A stretch of 64,000 nt of DNA from Amanita rubescens (lineage: Eukaryota > Basidiomycota > Agaricomycetes > Agaricales > Amanitaceae). Both the position numbers and the translations under genes were made by a program. This document shows, piece after piece, positions 23,202 through 34,805 of the stretch (positions are counted from its first letter, which is position 1; each line of letters opens with the position of its first letter). The stretch is from positions 558,001-622,000 of the forward strand of contig WION01000002.1 of NCBI GenBank assembly GCA_015039365.1. Reading direction: 5' to 3'. A model generated the notes under the pieces. The model saw only the letters and a program-made list of their open reading frames with translations, had not been told where the DNA came from and did not search any database.

Positions 23202-26200
23202 ATGGCTTTTTCCCAAATTCCAAATTTTTTCACGGGCGCCTCTCCGGATACCAACGGCAATAATCCGAATCAGTCTGCCGGCCTCGACTCCATCACCCTG
23301 GGCCAGCTCCGGTCCCTTGTCGGAACAGGCCCAAAGCCTAAAGTACGGCTTGTCTCCACCTTCAGCATCTACTCATCGCTCCCCTCACTGTAATATAGCA
23401 ATCTTTGTTTGATTTCAAGTATGATGACGAAGACACCGTCATGAATGAGATTGAGGAATTCTATTCTTATGTCGAAATGCCACAGGCCGCTGAGAATCTA
23501 AGGGCTTGGCATGGTTCGTTTCCCGGAGGTATGTACGCGTGAGGCTGGCGTGCCCAACAATGTATCATTCATATGACGGCATGTAGAATGGACAAAAGCG
23601 TCATTTGCAGAGCGCAAAGCGCATGTAGAGATTCTGCTGGAGAGCCTCGAACATCGTAATCCAGAGATTCGTTTCACAAACGCACGTCGGCTGTTCTACG
23701 TACTCCAAGGTCCGTCCTGACGGTGGCACATCAACATTCTGCTAATTCAACTCAGGCACGTTTGCGGAGGCGGTCTCACCCGAGCATCAATTGCATTGGA
23801 TATTTGAGAACTGCAAGGTTGTGCGCTCGGCTAATGGCGTTAGTGCTGTCGTGGATGCCATAAAAATCGCAAGCCACAAACACGACCTATTGTGGTAAGT
23901 CGTAGTTGTCGTAATGCATTTACCATTTGAACAACCTCCCGAACAGTGGTCTCACAGACCAGGACGCTGCCCAGCTTGGAATGACTCCCACAGATAAAGC
24001 TGATCTACTGGAAGAAATTATCACAGAAATTTCAGTTTATTTTGGAATGTTGTATCTCTTAGTCGAGGTGTTCAAGGGCCATAGTGATTTCGCTGATGAA
24101 TTAAGTACGTATGATTTCATTCCGACAAGCCGACGTTTTACACGCCGTCAAGTGAGCCTAGATCCTCCCTTACCTGTTTACTTGTTCCATCTGGTTGCGG
24201 GACTCCGAGATAAAAGCACTAAAGGTTATCCAATCAAGAAGGTGAATTTCAGGACAATTTTGATGACCTGAATCCCCATGAAACCCTGCAGTTGCTTCTT
24301 GTTCTCTGGAAAACGTTATTAGCAGTCTGGGGTGGTGTCAGGGAACATGCTCGTGTTAAAAAAATCGCCCGGGAAATAGCTGGCTTACCACCAGCTCGGG
24401 AAGGTGTGCCACTTGTCTAGTAACAAGAATTATTTCTAACTCTGATATCTCAGATGACAAACTCAAGTCCACCCCCATGGATATTGAGACTTTCCGGCAA
24501 GAAACCTCCGTTAAGTACCCTACCTTTGTCGCACCTCCCCCTCCCCCTCCACCTGAAGAAGTGTCTGCGCCGAAACCAAATTTTACAAAATTCACATCAA
24601 AATTGTCGGAGGCGTATTTACCGATACCTGTGCGGCACCACTATCACCACGATGAAGAAATAGACCCTAACGCCATACTTCAACAACAAGGATTTATCAA
24701 TCCCTTCCTTCAACAACAGAGTTCGCCCTTTCAGTCAGGCCCTCAGCCTGCGACACCCGCTCCAACTCCACCGCCTTCTCCGAAACCCAAGAAACAGCAA
24801 TACCAGACAGATCAAAACAGGCCTTTCTTGTTTCCATTTTCAAAACATAATTCCCGCCACGTTCCCTTTGCCATCGAGGAAGCCGACCGCTTGTACAACA
24901 AACATATACATATGAGCCTGGCATTAGCTCAGATGTGGAAGACAAGGGAAGACTGTATGATCGCTGAAAGTGGACTTGACCATTTGCCTGGTCATGAAGG
25001 GGAATACCAGTTCTCGACGTTTAATGCCAAAGCCATGACGGTACGATGCTTCAATATCAATACCGTTACGTTAGACGAACGTTGTGTAGGATCCGGAGAA
25101 TGCTGAACTGCTTCCAGACGCAGAGTTACTTGAGCGAAAAATCACGGAAGCCACGAAAGCTATGGAAGATGCCGAATCAACTGGTGACAAGCGAAAAGCC
25201 GCAGAGCTAAAGGAAGACTTGATGCGATTAAAAAGGGTGGAACAGATATATGTACGATTATAATTTTCTCTCTGAGAAGCCGTAATGACGATTTGTAGAG
25301 CGCCGTTTTACCTGTCTTGTCTGGCTGGGTTCTAGTTCTCTTGAAGCTATTGTTAGCGACTGTCTCGGCGAATACAGGAATGCAGCCACAATCCTCTACA
25401 GCCTCCGGCTTCACACCAGGTACCGTCATTTATAACAGTTCGTTCTCAAACGGCCCTGATTCTTTATGAAGATTTTGTTGTCCAAGAACAGCCGCCTCAG
25501 CCGCCTCCTACTCTTGACGAAATCGACGTGACGCGACACCGTGAAATCACGTCAAAAGCCGTGTCGGCAATACTCCTTTTAGTGCTCAAATGGTTCAAGG
25601 TTTCTCGTACGTACATCAAGTATCAGAAGCTATGAATGCTGAGCTGTTGTGATTCTTATAGATGTTATGAAATTCCATCAATTAGGGCAGCACTTGCTTG
25701 ATACAAACTGCCTGCTACTCATTCTCAAGATGTTTGGACTTCAGGAAGTGTCAAACTCCGTTGTCTCGAAAGCGGATTCTCCCGATAATAAGCTAGTCCT
25801 TTCATTTCTCACCCATTTCTAATTTGACACTCCATTGTAACAGCTTTTTTCAATACTGTCTGGGTTTTTCCAAAAGTCCCCAGGTGGTCAGATCAGAAGA
25901 AAATCAACCACGCCCTGCAAGACAGACCATTGTCAAGACTACCATTCTTCCCAACGGCGAGAAACATGAGGAAGAGGTGGAACACGTTTTAGAATACTCG
26001 TGGCGGAATTTCTTCTCGGCAATCAACTTTGCAAGGATTATGCATAAGTTATCCAAGGGAAGATCGCACCGCATTGGCATGCTTGTACAATATAAGAGTT
26101 CTGTAAGTTTCGGAAAAATGATCCACCGCGTCCCTCATCGGCTATGTAGGCGGTATTGAAGCGCGTTCTTCGCGTGAATCACCCTATGCTCCAACTACAT

Positions 26201-27236
26201 ATTTTAAAGTTGATCAAAAGTCAAGTGCCATTCTGCGGCCGAAAATGGCGGCAATGTAAAGGTCCCATGACTCCCTGTTCATTCTGCTAACAAGTGACGT
26301 TAGCGAATATGAAAGTAATTACGTCTATTTACCTCAATTGCCGACCAGACCTGCGCGACGAGTGGCTGACGGGCATTGAGGTGGAAGATCCTGCCGATGC
26401 TCAGATTCAAGAACAAGCCTTGCGACATCTCGTCAAATTTTGTTAGTTCCAAATGGGTTTTTTGGGGACTTGCTAATAAATCCGCCAGATAATACGCATC
26501 GATACGGTCCTGTAGCAACGGCAAACCAACATGCTATGCATCGTAGATCCGGTAGCATATCTCACCATATTGAAGGACTACATCCAGGGCCGGAGCTTTC
26601 AGCCCTCATCCGCCCTGCGGGAACACCAAACGTTGTCGAAGCGGATGTGTTCCCACCCTCCCGTTCACATGCACCAGATCCTTCGATCTTCTTGCCTTTT
26701 ATAGCAGAGGATATCGCTTTTGAGGAGGAATATGAAGAATATCTCTCCGATATTGGCTGGACCGTCGATCATGCAGGTGAAAGCCAAGGCTTTGGCGGGG
26801 GGACATCTGCATGGCACCGTCTTCCGGAGCTTGTCTCAGAGATGACTGAGGGCATTAGCGACAGCGAAAGTATAGTATCTATTGGAGACCTTGGCGACGA
26901 TGCCAGTGGGAACAGGGACGAAAAAGAAGCCGTTGATGAGAATTTAAATAATTGGGAGGTGGGTGTTTTGACTACCATCACGCTCAAGGCTCAACAATGG
27001 GGTTTAAGCATTTGAGTCCGAAAACTATGGCGGCCTTACCCAAATCCCCCCACGGGCGCAGGTCAAGTTCGGGGGCTGGATTACGACCAGTTATGCCTTT
27101 TGGTCTGGACGACGGTAGTGCTGTTGACCTGGATGCTGATGATGAAGTTCCCGAACTCGGGCCCATGCCCCGGGATCAGAATGGACCTTTTAGTTCCGGC
27201 GGCGGTGTCGACGAAGTGGAATATGCGTATGGGTAA
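23202..27236 (+). CDS. FAR11: STRIPAK scaffold, Far11/STRIP (N1221 and DUF3402 domains)
   Basis: STRIP proteins (yeast Far11, Neurospora HAM-2, Sordaria PRO22) scaffold the PP2A-striatin-kinase complex that controls hyphal fusion, sexual development and cell-cycle arrest. About a dozen exons give roughly 1000 residues. The N1221-type half has EIEEFYSYVEMPQAAENLRA, RRLFYVLQGTFAEAVSPEHQ, VYFGMLYLLVEVFKGHSDFA and WKTLLAVWGGVREHARVKK; the C-terminal DUF3402 half has ELLERKITEATKAMEDAEST, LVLKWFKVSHVMKFHQLGQH, EYSWRNFFSAINFARIMHKL and NCRPDLRDEWLTGIEVEDP. A proline-rich linker separates them. The tail ends VDEVEYAYG. All junctions I checked are in frame. Confidence 0.9.
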
Positions 27237-27406
27237 GTAACCATTCACATACATTTTATAGGATTAATTACATTGATTTAATTCAGTGTTTAACTTGACA
27301 ATATTCTACATTAGTTAATCATGAAAGAGCCCCTTGTTTTAGTCTTGGAGGGAAACATGATGAAGTGCATCGCAGTAATATGTTTAAAAAATTCGGATGT
27401 GAAATG

Positions 27407-28975
27407 TCAAGTGTGTTCAGTGATTGAAGGATTGGAGTTCAGATCATGTACCACTTGTTCATAAGTCCCTGCAGCAGTGTATCTGGCGGAAACAACTTGA
27501 AGAGGAATTTCAATATCTTGCTGTGCATCATCGGGCGGAGCGTAGTATAACTCGACGAGCTCAAATATCAACCTGTTTCCAGCAGCGCACAAGGCCGCAA
27601 TGGAAAATCCTTCAAAGATTCTGTACCATTGTGGCTGACACGGCGGATCACGTCAGCGCTTCGGCCAGCACATGGGTAGAACGTACCGAAAGAGTTAACC
27701 AGACTGTTGCATTGACGGAAACGATGACGGAGGTCCTATATATCAATCAGCGGTGCATCCGGCGCGAATTGTATGATAAGACATACAAAGTGAAATAAAA
27801 GATGCTGTATTTGATGAAACCCGCCCATGTCACGATGTGATCTCTACCTAACCATCTCACAAACCGAGCATGCTTGATGGAGATTCGCGTTGCGAGAGCA
27901 ATAAAGACGAATTTGTAGATAAGAGCCGGCAACCAAAAAATTGCTGAGTAGGACGGGATGCGATGGAAATAACAATTGGCTGTGCGGGAAACTACCGAAT
28001 AATTGTTTTCTGGCAGGACAAGTTAGATGGAATAACACATCTTCGGTTGGCCTACATTACCTTTAGAGGCAACAATAGAGATAATAACAAGTATGACGAC
28101 GGTTGTGCAGACGCCCAGAATGTAACCACCAATCAGAATATTCCTAATTCGCTTAGCGTTGCTATATATAGCAAAGGTGCGGTATAACATCGCAACTGGA
28201 TTTTGGTAAATTCACTGGTAAAAAGGATAACCACATCGGACGCTTACATTGCAACAACCATATCCACACAACGATGGCAGTACACCAATCTTGGACTCGA
28301 AACCGTATCAGGCCTGAAATGAGTAATATGAACTTGTTCTCTGGTAGGCAACTTTGCAAGGACAATTACAGCTGACAGCAAAGGAATATGTTCCTAAGCA
28401 GAACAGTAAATGGACGGGGAAAAAAATCAAACATACGACTAGCCAATAAATCAGCGGGCGTCAAATAGAAACCATCCGACTCACATCCGTATTATCAGCA
28501 AAAAGCAGTACTGTTTTTTTTTTACTGAGCCAAGGTAACAATCGCTCCCCCGCGACGTACCTATAAACAAAAGCCTATTTAATATCAGTTACAGGCAGTC
28601 CAGAGATATTCAAGGTCAACTGACACCAGGCACAGGGGACCAAAGTAACGATTCTATGCAACCGAATTAAGAATAGTAGAACTCTCTAAACAATGAAACG
28701 TACAAAGAGAAACAGTGTTTTTGCAGGCGACCAGCGGCGAGGCTATTGGACTATTCAGCTGACTGGCCAAACCTACATATTATTACGTTACCCAGATGAG
28801 GTCAACCTGGAGGCGAGGTCACATCGGCTCTTAAATAAGGAGAACCCAGCTTACCTCACGGTCAAGTGTGATTACTTTAGCATGTTTTCAACTATACTGT
28901 TCACATAGACAGGAAGTTAAATAGCTTACACCAGTCATAAACCACCAGAGTAGCCGATGCGGCTAGATGCAGCAT
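27407..28975 (-). CDS. DUF6533 multispan membrane protein
   Basis: Short exons assemble into the basidiomycete DUF6533 architecture: MLHLAASATLVVYDW, LITLDREVDLIW (the family signature), VLLFLIRLHRIVTLVPCAW, a helix KRIRNILIGGYILGVCTTVV, CYFHRIPSYSAIFWLPALIY, and the last pair of segments TSVIVSVNATVWLTLS and FEGFSIAALCAAGNRLIFEL, then a short cytoplasmic tail to 27407. The middle (about 28450-28600) is hard to splice, and a helix may be missing there. I place the start at 28975, but an upstream exon (28982-29167, RRYDSEWTLVISFLSALLSF) may belong to it. Function of the family is unknown; such genes are highly expanded in agaricomycetes. Confidence 0.65.
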
Positions 28976-29199
28976 ATGATATCAACGTTCAATTTCAAGG
29001 TCTCGCATTTGAACACACCTCTGCAACTCAGCGGAACCGCATAGTCCATTCGGGTCGTAGTAGAAGGCGACTGTACAGCATGCAAAACTGAGCAGCGCCG
29101 ATAGGAAGGAAATCACTAGCGTCCATTCAGAATCATAGCGCCTTTTAAGTAGATCTGACACATTCAAGTTGGACCCTGAAGTTAGAAAAGGGTCAGCTC

Positions 29200-30328
29200 G
29201 GTCGGGAAAATTATGAGCGGCGACTATGTACTAGCTTGACAGCGATGAACTTCTTGTATAAAAATATCTCATATCAATAATTTAAATCAACAAGAGTGAC
29301 AAATATCCGTAACATGACGATGGTGTATTGACCTCAAATGCAAATGATATGCTGTGAGTGCAGGATAGATAAATCGATAAGGTTCTCCACCACTAAAAGC
29401 TCCGTCGCTAGAAGGTTGTTCTAGGACGGTGATTGAGGGTATAACGTCGCATTATCGTAATACGGCAGAAAATTTCTGGGAAATCCTGCCTTCATAGTAA
29501 TCAATGATTGAAAAGAGGCACTCACAGACATCGGCGCGTGTAGCGTGCGTAACAATAAGGGGTGTGCTTGTTCCCCGATCACGGGCCGTGCATCACTTAT
29601 GTCATGAGAACTTATTTTGCGAAATTCACAGTTGAAAACTTGCAAATGAGCAGCTGGCCTGAGAAAGTATGTGAATCCTCTAGTGCGAAAGGGTAAGCAA
29701 ACAGGTTATGGAGTAGCTTTGGGGCAATGATTAAATTGGAATTTGGACGGGCAGCAGTTACTGCGCACATGATAGGTGTTCCTGGTAGGGGCACACAAGT
29801 CGTATTTGGTGCCTAGGGTGAGAAGATTGCGAAGTAACATGGTATGACTTTCTGTTTTGCCAAGTGCTCGCGACAGCAGTGAAGTACAGAATGACCCGAC
29901 GACAGCTGTGGTGTCTATCAGTCTCACCCTTAGTACAAAGATACGAACACGTCTAATGTCTGGTCACTCGCGGTGCGAAGAGCAAGCGAGAATTTGTTTG
30001 TATGTATGGACTTGCTTTGTACCATGTTTTATCGTGTCATCCACAATTTGGACGTTGTCGGTGTATGTTGAACCCAGTGGCTTGTGACACACCAATTCTC
30101 CGTCGTACATCCATCGTCGTTCCACAGAAGTTGAGAGGGATTCGTACAGTCTCTGGCCGTGATTGCATTCACATGGAAATGGGTCCGTGCGCAATCTCTG
30201 GGTTTCCCACGTATCTGACATAAGCACGCTGAATCCCAGCTTTGTTTGCTTCCCCTCAACCACCACACACCCCCCAGCAAACCAACCACAAACATCGTCT
30301 ATCGGCTAATTCGCTGTAATTCCGACGC
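29200..30328. other. Interval without recognisable gene
   Basis: About 1.1 kb between the DUF6533 gene and the forkhead gene. Open frames are short, overlapping on both strands and unlike any protein I know. The last ~60 bp before 30329 are CA-rich (CCACCACACACCCCCC). Confidence 0.4.
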
Positions 30329-31696
30329 ATGGCTCAGCAACCCCCACCCCAGGGCATGCCACCCATGTTACCAGACCAGCAACAGCCCCCTCAAGCGCCG
30401 CAGCCTACGGACCCCGCCAACTCGTATTATCAGCAAGAAAGCGACTTAACGGGTGGCTTGCCAATCAATCTTGACTCTCTGCGCGATGGACCACCCGGAA
30501 CAAAGCCATTTTACCCCTACTCAACTCTGATTCGGTATGATTTGAGCATTTCCCGCACTGCATTTCCGATTGATAAAATTGCTTAGCTACGCCATCAAAG
30601 GTTCCCCAACCGGTAAATTACTACTAGAAGACATATACTATGCTATCGAGTCCCGTGTAAGTTATACATGCGCCAGGAAGTTGTTACATGATAAACTCAC
30701 GGATCTTGCCAGTTTCCGTACTTTAGAACTGCGCCCAGTGGCTGGAAAGTAAGTTATCATAAATTTAATGTATATCTGTCAAACGCGTACACTATCTTGG
30801 TGTGATAACACGCGACCGCGATGTTTTGATTTGCCGTGCTCTATTTGTTTTGAACAGTTTACGGTCCTTGCTTGAGGATCGATTTGTTTGTCCACTAGTG
30901 CTGACGCGAGTATGATAGAACTCTGTCAGACATAATCTGTCGCTGAATCCGTGCTTTGAGAAAGTGCCCCGCCCTCTAACAGACCGTGGGAAAGGCTCCT
31001 ACTGGACGGTGAACGACAATGTCGACCCTCGCACTGGTGTTCATCGTGTGCGCAAAAAGAAGAGCAAATCAGCTAAGCAGGCCCGCTCTTCGGAAGAAGC
31101 TGATGGGGACTTTCATCCCCCACCGGGTGGCAGCTTTGCCGACCCCAACGTACCATATGTGTCCTCCATGAACCCCGATGATGCAGGTCCAAGCAGGCAA
31201 CAGCAACAGGCTGTGCCTTACCCGCCTCCATACCCTCCTCCTCCGTATGTTTCTTACCAGTCTTTGTACTCATTGTCTCATCTAATTTATCAGACCCGGT
31301 ATGCCCTACAATTTTGATCCAAATTTCCACATGATGGCCGGAATGCGGTTCCCGCCTCCCATTCCTGGTCCGATATCGATGTTGCCGGACGAAAATCTCG
31401 AATTAGACGAGCACGGCAATGTCAATTGGAGGGTAGCATGGCACAAAGAAATCGGTCACCTGCAACAGATCACGGCAGAGCAGGAGAAAAATGGTGTCGA
31501 CCAAGAATGGTACAGAATGATGTTGATTCGTGTTAGGACTGCGCTTATGCCACCGCCGCCACCACTAAATCCGGAGGCGGTAATGCACGGGATGCCACCC
31601 CCACCGCATTTGCAAGCGCCACCCCAAGGTAATCCCGCGGAGATTCAACAGCCGCAGCCCCCCCAACAACCTGCGCAAGCTCCCACTCAGCAGTGA
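30329..31696 (+). CDS. Forkhead transcription factor
   Basis: The forkhead domain spans roughly residues 55-150: [60 protein letters not shown] and [17 protein letters not shown] followed by [16 protein letters not shown] is the recognition helix that reads the major groove. Introns fall inside the domain, after IESR (30661, GTAAGT) and after GWK (30751-30907, unusually long at ~157 bp). The flanks are Pro/Gln-rich and probably activation regions. There is no FHA domain, unlike the second forkhead gene at 45.2-47.5 kb. Relationship to a named regulator cannot be decided here. Confidence 0.9.
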
Positions 31697-31934
31697 AGGA
31701 GAGAAAAATTCATTTTTTAAATTCTAATGGTCTGGGACTTTTATTTTTCGAGGGAACCTAACGTCAGAACTCCGCCTGTTGTGTTTTTACATAGTCGAAA
31801 GTGCGCCTTAGGAACAAAGTACTTTGTACAAATTCAGTTAAGAGCCTCGATGTCCGATCCGAAAATCTTAGGTCATCCAAACTAGAAGAGGTAATTCGGA
31901 TGACTGGCTACAAGTCTCCTTATATTTAATTATC

Positions 31935-32549
31935 ATGTCCCCAGCGACCCTGCTCGCACCACTTCATTCTGCACACACACCAATGACTGCAGCGGTGTCT
32001 TCTGCTCCCTCTGTACCCCTTCCGAACCGCAAAAAGACAGACTCGGCGAAGAAGGCGCTATGGACTCTAAGTTCACCCACCACACCACAGATCGATGCGG
32101 AATCTCTGCTGACACCAGCAGACAAGCAGCGCCCGGCGCCTACATGCGAGCCAGGAATGGATGGGTCGATGCCACGTCGGAAGAAGGCCTGCAAGAACTG
32201 CACCTGCGGGCTCGCAGAGCTGGAGGAAGAGGAATTGAGAGAGAATCAATTCACGGCAGCGGATGAGTCGACGAAACCTCTGGGCGGGGACGTATCATCG
32301 ACCCGGGATCTGCCGGATGAGAAGGAGAGGTTGGCCCGGGCAGCTGAAGCAGCGCCATCGGCGAGAAGCGGTTGTGGGAGCTGTTTTCTGGGTGACGCCT
32401 TTCGTTGCGCCAGCTGTCCATACCTTGGTTAGTGGATTAATATCGGCCCTTCGCTTATCTGATAACTGATCATCATTCATTCAGGGCTCCCTGCATTCAA
32501 ACCAGGAGAAAAGGTAGAGATTGATCTAGGCATGGACGACGACATTTGA
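31935..32549 (+). CDS. DRE2: Dre2/anamorsin C-terminal Fe-S protein lacking the N-terminal domain
   Basis: Dre2 accepts electrons from Tah18 for cytosolic Fe-S cluster assembly. Two exons (31935-32427, 32485-32549) give 185 residues. The linker (APSVPLPNRKKTDSAKKALW) and the cluster domains are intact: motif A with PTCEP...ACKNCTCG (C-x2-C-x-C spacing after the first Cys), then CGSCFLGDAFRCASCPYLG (C-x2-C-x7-C-x2-C) and the closing FKPGEKVEIDLGMDDDI. The SAM-methyltransferase-like N-terminal domain of typical Dre2 proteins is absent: the previous gene 31697 is only 239 bp upstream and no exon for it is visible. It may be a real short form or reflect loss or misassembly. Confidence 0.88.
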
Positions 32550-32691
32550 AAAGAAGAAAAAAGGGTCCATTGCATTATTCTATGTATAATCAGTGTCGGG
32601 CACTTAGAAGGCTGTCGTTATATAGCGTGTATCATCCACAGAACTGTATCTATTCTGTGCATCAAATTGTTATCGGCAAACATTTGTGTTG

Positions 32692-34062
32692 ATGAGCTTG
32701 GATCACGACCACAACGAGCCGCAAGCCGACGCTGCCGCAATTCCTCATAAACCCCGGTGTGCTGTATGCAACCAACGCGAGGCAATATACTCTTGCCCCC
32801 AATGTTCATTACGCTCCTGCTCGGCCCCCTGTGCAGCTTCACACAAAAAAATAAAAAACTGCTCAGGAGAGCGAAACAAAGCTGCATATGTGCCCATGAA
32901 CAAGTATACGTGGGGTACGATGATGAACGACTATGTTTTTCTTGAAGACATTGGTCGCAAAGTGGGTGACTGGGGGAACGAGATAGTTCGCGGTGGGCAT
33001 ATGAATGCTGCGAGTACTAGGGGACGAGGTGCTGCAAAAATGAAAAGAGGAGGTACTCGGACGAAGAGAGACGTGCTCAAGCTGCAGCTTGAGGCTCGGG
33101 ATATTGATATGGTGCTTCTACCGCACGGAATGGAGCGTAAAAAGATGAACCAGTCCATCTGGGATTACAAGTAAGGTCTTACTTATTTGTGAGAGGATTT
33201 TAAATCCTCACAACCTTCTTCAGAAAGAAGACGGCACAGTTGACCATCGAATTTAAACTGCATGCACCCCCTGATTCATCCGAACGAGCCGCCATTTAGG
33301 ATGCTCACCCACAGGAACGATATGAATACACCGCTTATCAAGCTGATACAAACGCATATATCTACCACGAAGAAAAGTAATGTTCCTCCATGGGCCGGTC
33401 CTCTCGTCCTTCCGGACACCGATAATCCTGAATCATTTACAACGCCCAATTTCGTCATGCCCGCCCAACGCGACGTTTATCCGACGACAGGGCTCATCAC
33501 ACACCCGAGTAGATTGGTCTATTATTGTTTTGACCCGACGCAGCCGCTCGCTGCGTTACTGAAAGGCACGCGGTTTGTGGAATTTCCGACCATTGAGGTA
33601 TGCGAAGAGTTTAGTGGGACAGTGATTGATGCCGCAGGGTGCTTGTCACATGCAGGCGATGATCAACCAAGGGTAAAGCGCCGGAAACTAACTTTGCAGG
33701 CTGGCCGAGCGGCGCTCAATGGCCTTTTGGGAGAATATGGTAGTGGTGAGGAAGAACAGGAAGAGGTTCAGAAGGAACCTCCTGTCCTCGTGGAATATGC
33801 GAATAGCATGAGCGAAGAGGAGGATGTAGTGTCCGCAGATGACAGCAATGAATCAGCGGATGATGGGGAAGATGCCAAAATGGATCCGGCTCTATTGTTG
33901 GAACTTTTGCGTGAGGCACGGAACAGTGGGCAATGGACGCAAGATGATGATGTTGACTGGGGAGATGGATCAGAGGAGAAGCGGAATGATCAGAGATCTT
34001 GTCGCCGGAGATCAAGCAAACCCTTCATGAGCACTTGGACCTCTACAATGGCGTCTATGTAA
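32692..34062 (+). CDS. BCD1: Box C/D snoRNP assembly factor Bcd1 (zf-HIT)
   Basis: Bcd1 stabilises newly made box C/D snoRNPs in the nucleus. The zf-HIT domain is at the N-terminus: CAVCNQREAIYSCPQCSLRS followed by CSAPCAASHK. Then YVPMNKYTWGTMMNDYVFLE and a central domain with LLPHGMERKKMNQSIWDYK. After a 53-bp intron (33173-33225) the sequence continues KKTAQLTIEFKLHAP, but the conserved FRMLTHRNDMNTPLIKLI and VEFPTIEVCEEFSGTVIDA are one frame away. A C5 run at 33267-33271 with one C too many accounts for it. The acidic C-terminus overlaps the end of MED18 by 73 bp on the other strand. I start at 32692, the first ATG in frame. Confidence 0.85.
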
Positions 34063-34747
34063 TGGCTCAGTGGTTTTTCTTGCGTGTTCCGTACGGGAGA
34101 AGCGGTCTTCACCTCTACTTCCCAGAGGGTGTTAGCGTGCGTCGGAAAAGGCTCCTGTGTTTTTGGGTCGACCTGCATTTGGGTTAGGAATGAGTGTTAT
34201 CAGCATCAGATGACAAAAGATCGCGGTACCTGTTCTTGTTGAAACATTTGTATTGCTAGGACACCGCGTCGAAAAACATAGCCACGTTTGTAGATTTGTG
34301 ACTTGCGGCTGTATCAAATGAGTCTAGGCATAGATAGATTTTAAAGAACATACACATATCCCAGAGCACCGGCGAAGCTAAGGGCATCACCAATGACCTG
34401 AACGGTTGCCCAAGGTCTCACGGTGGCTTCTGGTTGGACGCGGGCTGACTCTGGCTTCAAGTAGGAGTAAAGGACCCTATGTGAAGATGAGTTAATGATT
34501 GAATGGAAGAAAGGGGAAATAAGCACCATGGTGAATCTGGTTCATCGAATTCCTTCTTTGCACGGAGGAGTAAAGGGTCGTTACCCGAGTCGCGTTGAAG
34601 CTGTGCGTCGATGGGTTCAAAAACGATTTCACGGGTATGCATCGGTTCAGAAGACTCGCTATGAATTGTGATTCTGTGCATGATTGGCTTTAGATCTCGA
34701 GCGAAAAACTCGCCGAAAAGCGCGATTTCATAGAACTGAGAAGACAT
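33990..34747 (-). CDS. MED18: Mediator complex subunit 18
   Basis: A head-module subunit of the RNA polymerase II Mediator. Four exons encode SQFYEIALFGEFFARDLKPI (start 34747), PLLLRAKKEFDEPDSPW, VLYSYLKPESARVQPEATVR, VQVIGDALSFAGALGYV, QIYKRGYVFRRGVLAIQMFQ and SHYIDAIVEVQVLMKGLLDL. The FVxRGhxF-type segment (KRGYVFRRGVLAIQMF) and preceding LSFAGALGY match the Med18 beta-barrel family, including human MED18's FVAKGHLFRKGIMKI. Introns: inside DSPW|V, after LGYV and after FQQEQ. Its stop lies inside the last 73 bp of BCD1. The next gene starts 58 bp away in the opposite direction. Confidence 0.88.
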
Positions 34748-34805
34748 TTTGACACGCGATAAGTCAGCTGTTACTTGGTGCCATCACTAACTCGTTGCCA
34801 ATGCG

